From NCBI RefSeq assembly GCF_000517625.1, contig NZ_CP007056.1, positions 1 to 64,000 of the forward strand: a stretch of DNA of 64,000 nt, in the 5' to 3' direction. Position numbers and translations under genes: made by a program. Shown piece by piece: positions 62,083 through 64,000 of this stretch. The notes under the pieces were generated by a model, which saw only the letters and a list, made by a program, of their open reading frames with translations, had not been told where the DNA came from and did no database searches. Every line of letters starts with the position of its first letter. Positions within the stretch are counted from its first letter, which is position 1. Source of the stretch: Halostagnicola larsenii XH-48 (GTDB lineage Archaea; Halobacteriota; Halobacteria; Halobacteriales; Natrialbaceae).

Positions 62083-62645
62083 TCCGAGAGAACCACGACG
62101 AGACGATCCAACCGAAAAGGCACGAAGAGCAAAACGACCTGTTCGATGCGCTCGGGAGCCACCGCAGCAGGTATGCGCTGTACGCGTGTCTCGAGACAGA
62201 AGGTCCCCGAGCGTTGTCAGTCATCGCGGACCAGGTCGCCGCCTGGGAGTACGACAAGCCGATCACCGAGGTGACGCCCGCCGAACACAAGCGCGTATAC
62301 ACGTCCCTCCAGCAACACCACCTCTCGAAACTCGAGGGAGCCGGCCTGATCGATGTCGACGACAAGTCGATCGACTGCACGGAGAAAGCGCGGAACCTCG
62401 ATCTGTACATCGAACTGGTGCCCGAATCGGACCTCCCCTGGAGTCTCTACTATCTCGGATTGAGCGCTATCTCGGGATTCCTTCTCGGACTACAGATCGC
62501 TGGGTTCCTTCCCGATGCGGTTTCGTTTCCGCTTCTCACTGCGGGGATACTGCTCGTGTTTTCGTGTTCGTCGCTCGTCCACTACCGCCGGGCGAACCGG
62601 ATCACGTTCGGGCCGGCGGACAGACCACTCGAGATCGACGACTAA
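62079..62645 (+). CDS. DUF7344-like winged-helix protein with membrane anchor
   Basis: This 188-residue protein has an N-terminal winged helix of the haloarchaeal type (LFDALGSHRSRYALYACLET, then QVAAWEYDKPITEVTPAEHK and KRVYTSLQQHHLSKLE). Two membrane segments at about 125-170 precede a short tail. It is probably a membrane-linked transcriptional regulator of the surface cluster. Its ATG overlaps the signal peptidase stop by four bases. Confidence 0.82.
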   Translation: MIRENHDETIQPKRHEEQNDLFDALGSHRSRYALYACLETEGPRALSVIADQVAAWEYDKPITEVTPAEHKRVYTSLQQHHLSKLEGAGLIDVDDKSIDCTEKARNLDLYIELVPESDLPWSLYYLGLSAISGFLLGLQIAGFLPDAVSFPLLTAGILLVFSCSSLVHYRRANRITFGPADRPLEIDD

Positions 62646-63151
62646 TTCGTTCGGGGCGTGTTCGACCGGCTTCGACCGTCGTAAACGCGTGGAACCATCC
62701 TTACTGTACCATCACGTTATCTCTGACACGTGTTGGTTTCTTCTTAGTGTCAGCGATATCACGTCCATATCTCTCTAACGGATATCGGAAGCTAATCTGC
62801 TACCACCAAGGGAAGATGGATGGCCAATAGACGAAGCAGTCTTGTATATGTTGCGGTATATCCTCGTCCCTGATGATCTGCTTAATATCTCCAGTATCTA
62901 CACCAAACGGGGTTTTCACGACGAATCATATGTGAATATCCATGTGGTAGTCTATTAATCGATGATATCGGCGAAATAGTTCATACATAGGTAACCAATT
63001 CCGTTAATATATTGTACCATTCCACTTTCGCTCTGTGAATGTCCTGTTATAGGAAATTACAGTCCTTACACTATCGACAGAGTATTTCGGACCACAATCA
63101 ATACCGCTCGTTCGATGCTGAATACGGTCAGAGCAGTACCGCAAGATGTTG
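62646..63151. other. Intergenic region, AT-rich, no gene recognised
   Basis: This 500-base stretch is AT-rich with several TATA-like words. No convincing gene, repeat or RNA was found. Confidence 0.4.
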
Positions 63152-63568
63152 TTATTCGTAGTAATCTTTTCGCTCGATAACCTCCGCGAAGGCGACGGTC
63201 TCCGTGACGTCCTCGATCTCGATCGTCACGCGTTCACCCTTCTCTGCGTCTGGCACGATGACGACGTAGCCGCGCTCGATTCGTGCGATTCCGTCCCCTT
63301 GCTCTCCAATATCTTCGATATCGACTGTACGGCTTTCACCTTCCTCGACGGGCGGTTCCGGACCGCCTCGATTCCGTTTTTGTGACGATTTCGGTTCCGA
63401 CGGTGATTCGCCACCCGATTCGGTCGAGAGTAGCGCGACACGGTAGACCTCACCGTTTTGGACGTCGCCGACCTCGAGTTCGTTTTTCGGAACTTCGATG
63501 CAATATGAATCCTGCTGCTCAGTTACTTCTGCGCTGAAGACGCACAATAACTCATCTGGTATTTCCAT
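63152..63568 (-). CDS. TRAM-domain RNA-binding protein
   Basis: This 138-residue protein has an N-terminal segment with few features, a polar linker (about 50-80) and a C-terminal TRAM domain (TVDIEDIGEQGDGIARIERG to TVAFAEVIE). TRAM proteins bind RNA and act as RNA chaperones in archaea. The TRAM-domain sequence is complete. Confidence 0.9.
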   Translation of the reverse strand: MEIPDELLCVFSAEVTEQQDSYCIEVPKNELEVGDVQNGEVYRVALLSTESGGESPSEPKSSQKRNRGGPEPPVEEGESRTVDIEDIGEQGDGIARIERGYVVIVPDAEKGERVTIEIEDVTETVAFAEVIERKDYYE

Positions 63569-63712
63569 GAATATCCTCCCGTATCAACGAAACGTGCAGA
63601 CAACCCCTTCAGTGCTCCGGTGAGGCTCCGTTGGAACCGGCCCGCTGCCTCTCGTGGATCGGGAGCAGTTCGTCCGCTTGAGCCCCGAGAGGAACCTGCT
63701 CGATCGTCGGCG

Positions 63713-63958
63713 TCAGCGCTGAATCACGATCTGGTCGTTAAGTCTCGAGATGTGATCCATCGGGATGAGGAGCCGTCCGTCGTCGTCGGTTTCGAAATCG
63801 ACCGATTGCAGGGGGAGGTCCTCGTTCGGATTGATAACCAGATTCCGTAGATCCGCTGATTCGATCCCCATCGTGACGTTGTAGAGGGTTCCAAAGTCGG
63901 TTCCGTCCGTTCCAATGATAGATTTATCTATGAGGTTTCTGGCAAGTATTTCGTCCAT
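63713..63958 (-). CDS. PRC-barrel domain protein, CdpB-like
   Basis: This 81-residue single-domain PRC-barrel protein has MDEILARNLIDKSIIGTDGT, LRNLVINPNEDLP and LLIPMDHISRLNDQIVI, the layout of haloarchaeal CdpB1/CdpB2. Those proteins form part of the FtsZ-associated division machinery. This copy is a paralogue-like version with a less acidic sequence, so a division role is only inferred. The ATG at 63958 gives the conserved start; 63964 would add two residues. Confidence 0.8.
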   Translation of the reverse strand: MDEILARNLIDKSIIGTDGTDFGTLYNVTMGIESADLRNLVINPNEDLPLQSVDFETDDDGRLLIPMDHISRLNDQIVIQR

Positions 63959-64000
63959 ATGCATTCATTTTCCACGGTTCTTCTTAAATGTAATGCCTTC

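Noticed and set aside
1-64000. tRNA or rRNA genes
   Set aside because: By eye no TpsiC-loop-like motif with a matching acceptor stem or rRNA sequence was found. A tRNAscan-SE run would be decisive.

Overview
This window comes from a halophilic archaeon of the class Halobacteria, most likely a Natrialbales-type genus (lineage inferred). The signs are GC-rich, strongly acidic proteins, archaeal TATA boxes with very short leaders, an Orc1/Cdc6 replication initiator, a BCCT compatible-solute transporter, twin-arginine signal sequences and haloarchaea-specific families (HalX regulators, DUF1102, DUF5305, DUF7344-like). Most genes are metabolic and accessory, and no tRNA, rRNA or CRISPR array was seen.

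Layout. 1-2.4 kb: a replication origin with eight copies of an AACAGCGGACANNGTGGTGT repeat around an orc1/cdc6 gene. 2.5-19.6 kb: catabolism of N-acylated or osmolyte-derived amino acids. It holds an ectoine hydrolase homologue (doeA), two AbgA-like M20 amidohydrolases, a threonine dehydratase-like enzyme, two class III aminotransferases, RidA, a D-2-hydroxyacid dehydrogenase and a BCCT carrier. A near-palindrome TACACA-N5-TGTRTA recurs upstream of several of these genes. The stretch is interrupted by a mobile/toxin-antitoxin islet at 3.8-5.9 kb (TFB relic, MNT/HEPN pair, IS200/IS605-type 3' end), a VapBC pair and an AT-rich Tat-secreted orphan. 19.9-25.8 kb: an NhaC antiporter, a thiolase-like/DUF35/CoA-transferase set and MoeA.

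25.9-35.4 kb: a nucleobase permease, a hydantoinase/dihydropyrimidinase, an M20 N-carbamoyl amidohydrolase, an Lrp regulator, a class III omega-aminotransferase and a tungsten-type aldehyde:ferredoxin oxidoreductase. Together these could form a ring-opening, decarbamoylation, transamination and aldehyde-oxidation route. 35.6-41.8 kb: a CocE/NonD hydrolase, an MFS carrier, a second NCS2 permease, a zinc alcohol dehydrogenase and a UspA protein. 41.9-54.9 kb: a CodB-like permease and CodA-like deaminase, a cyclase-family hydrolase, a xanthine-dehydrogenase-type molybdenum hydroxylase in three subunits with CoxG, MocA and XdhC, a second hydantoinase-type amidohydrolase and an IclR regulator. The 25-55 kb half reads as a nucleobase/cyclic-amide salvage and degradation island with its own pterin-cofactor maturation genes.

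55.6-62.6 kb: a cell-surface cluster with two DUF1102 exported proteins, two response regulators, DUF5305, a SipW-like signal peptidase I and a membrane winged-helix regulator. It resembles the TasA/archaeal bundling-pilus arrangement. 62.6-64 kb: a TRAM-domain protein and a CdpB-like PRC-barrel protein.

Functions are assigned from motifs and remembered family sequences; no database search was run. Substrates of most enzymes remain inferred.
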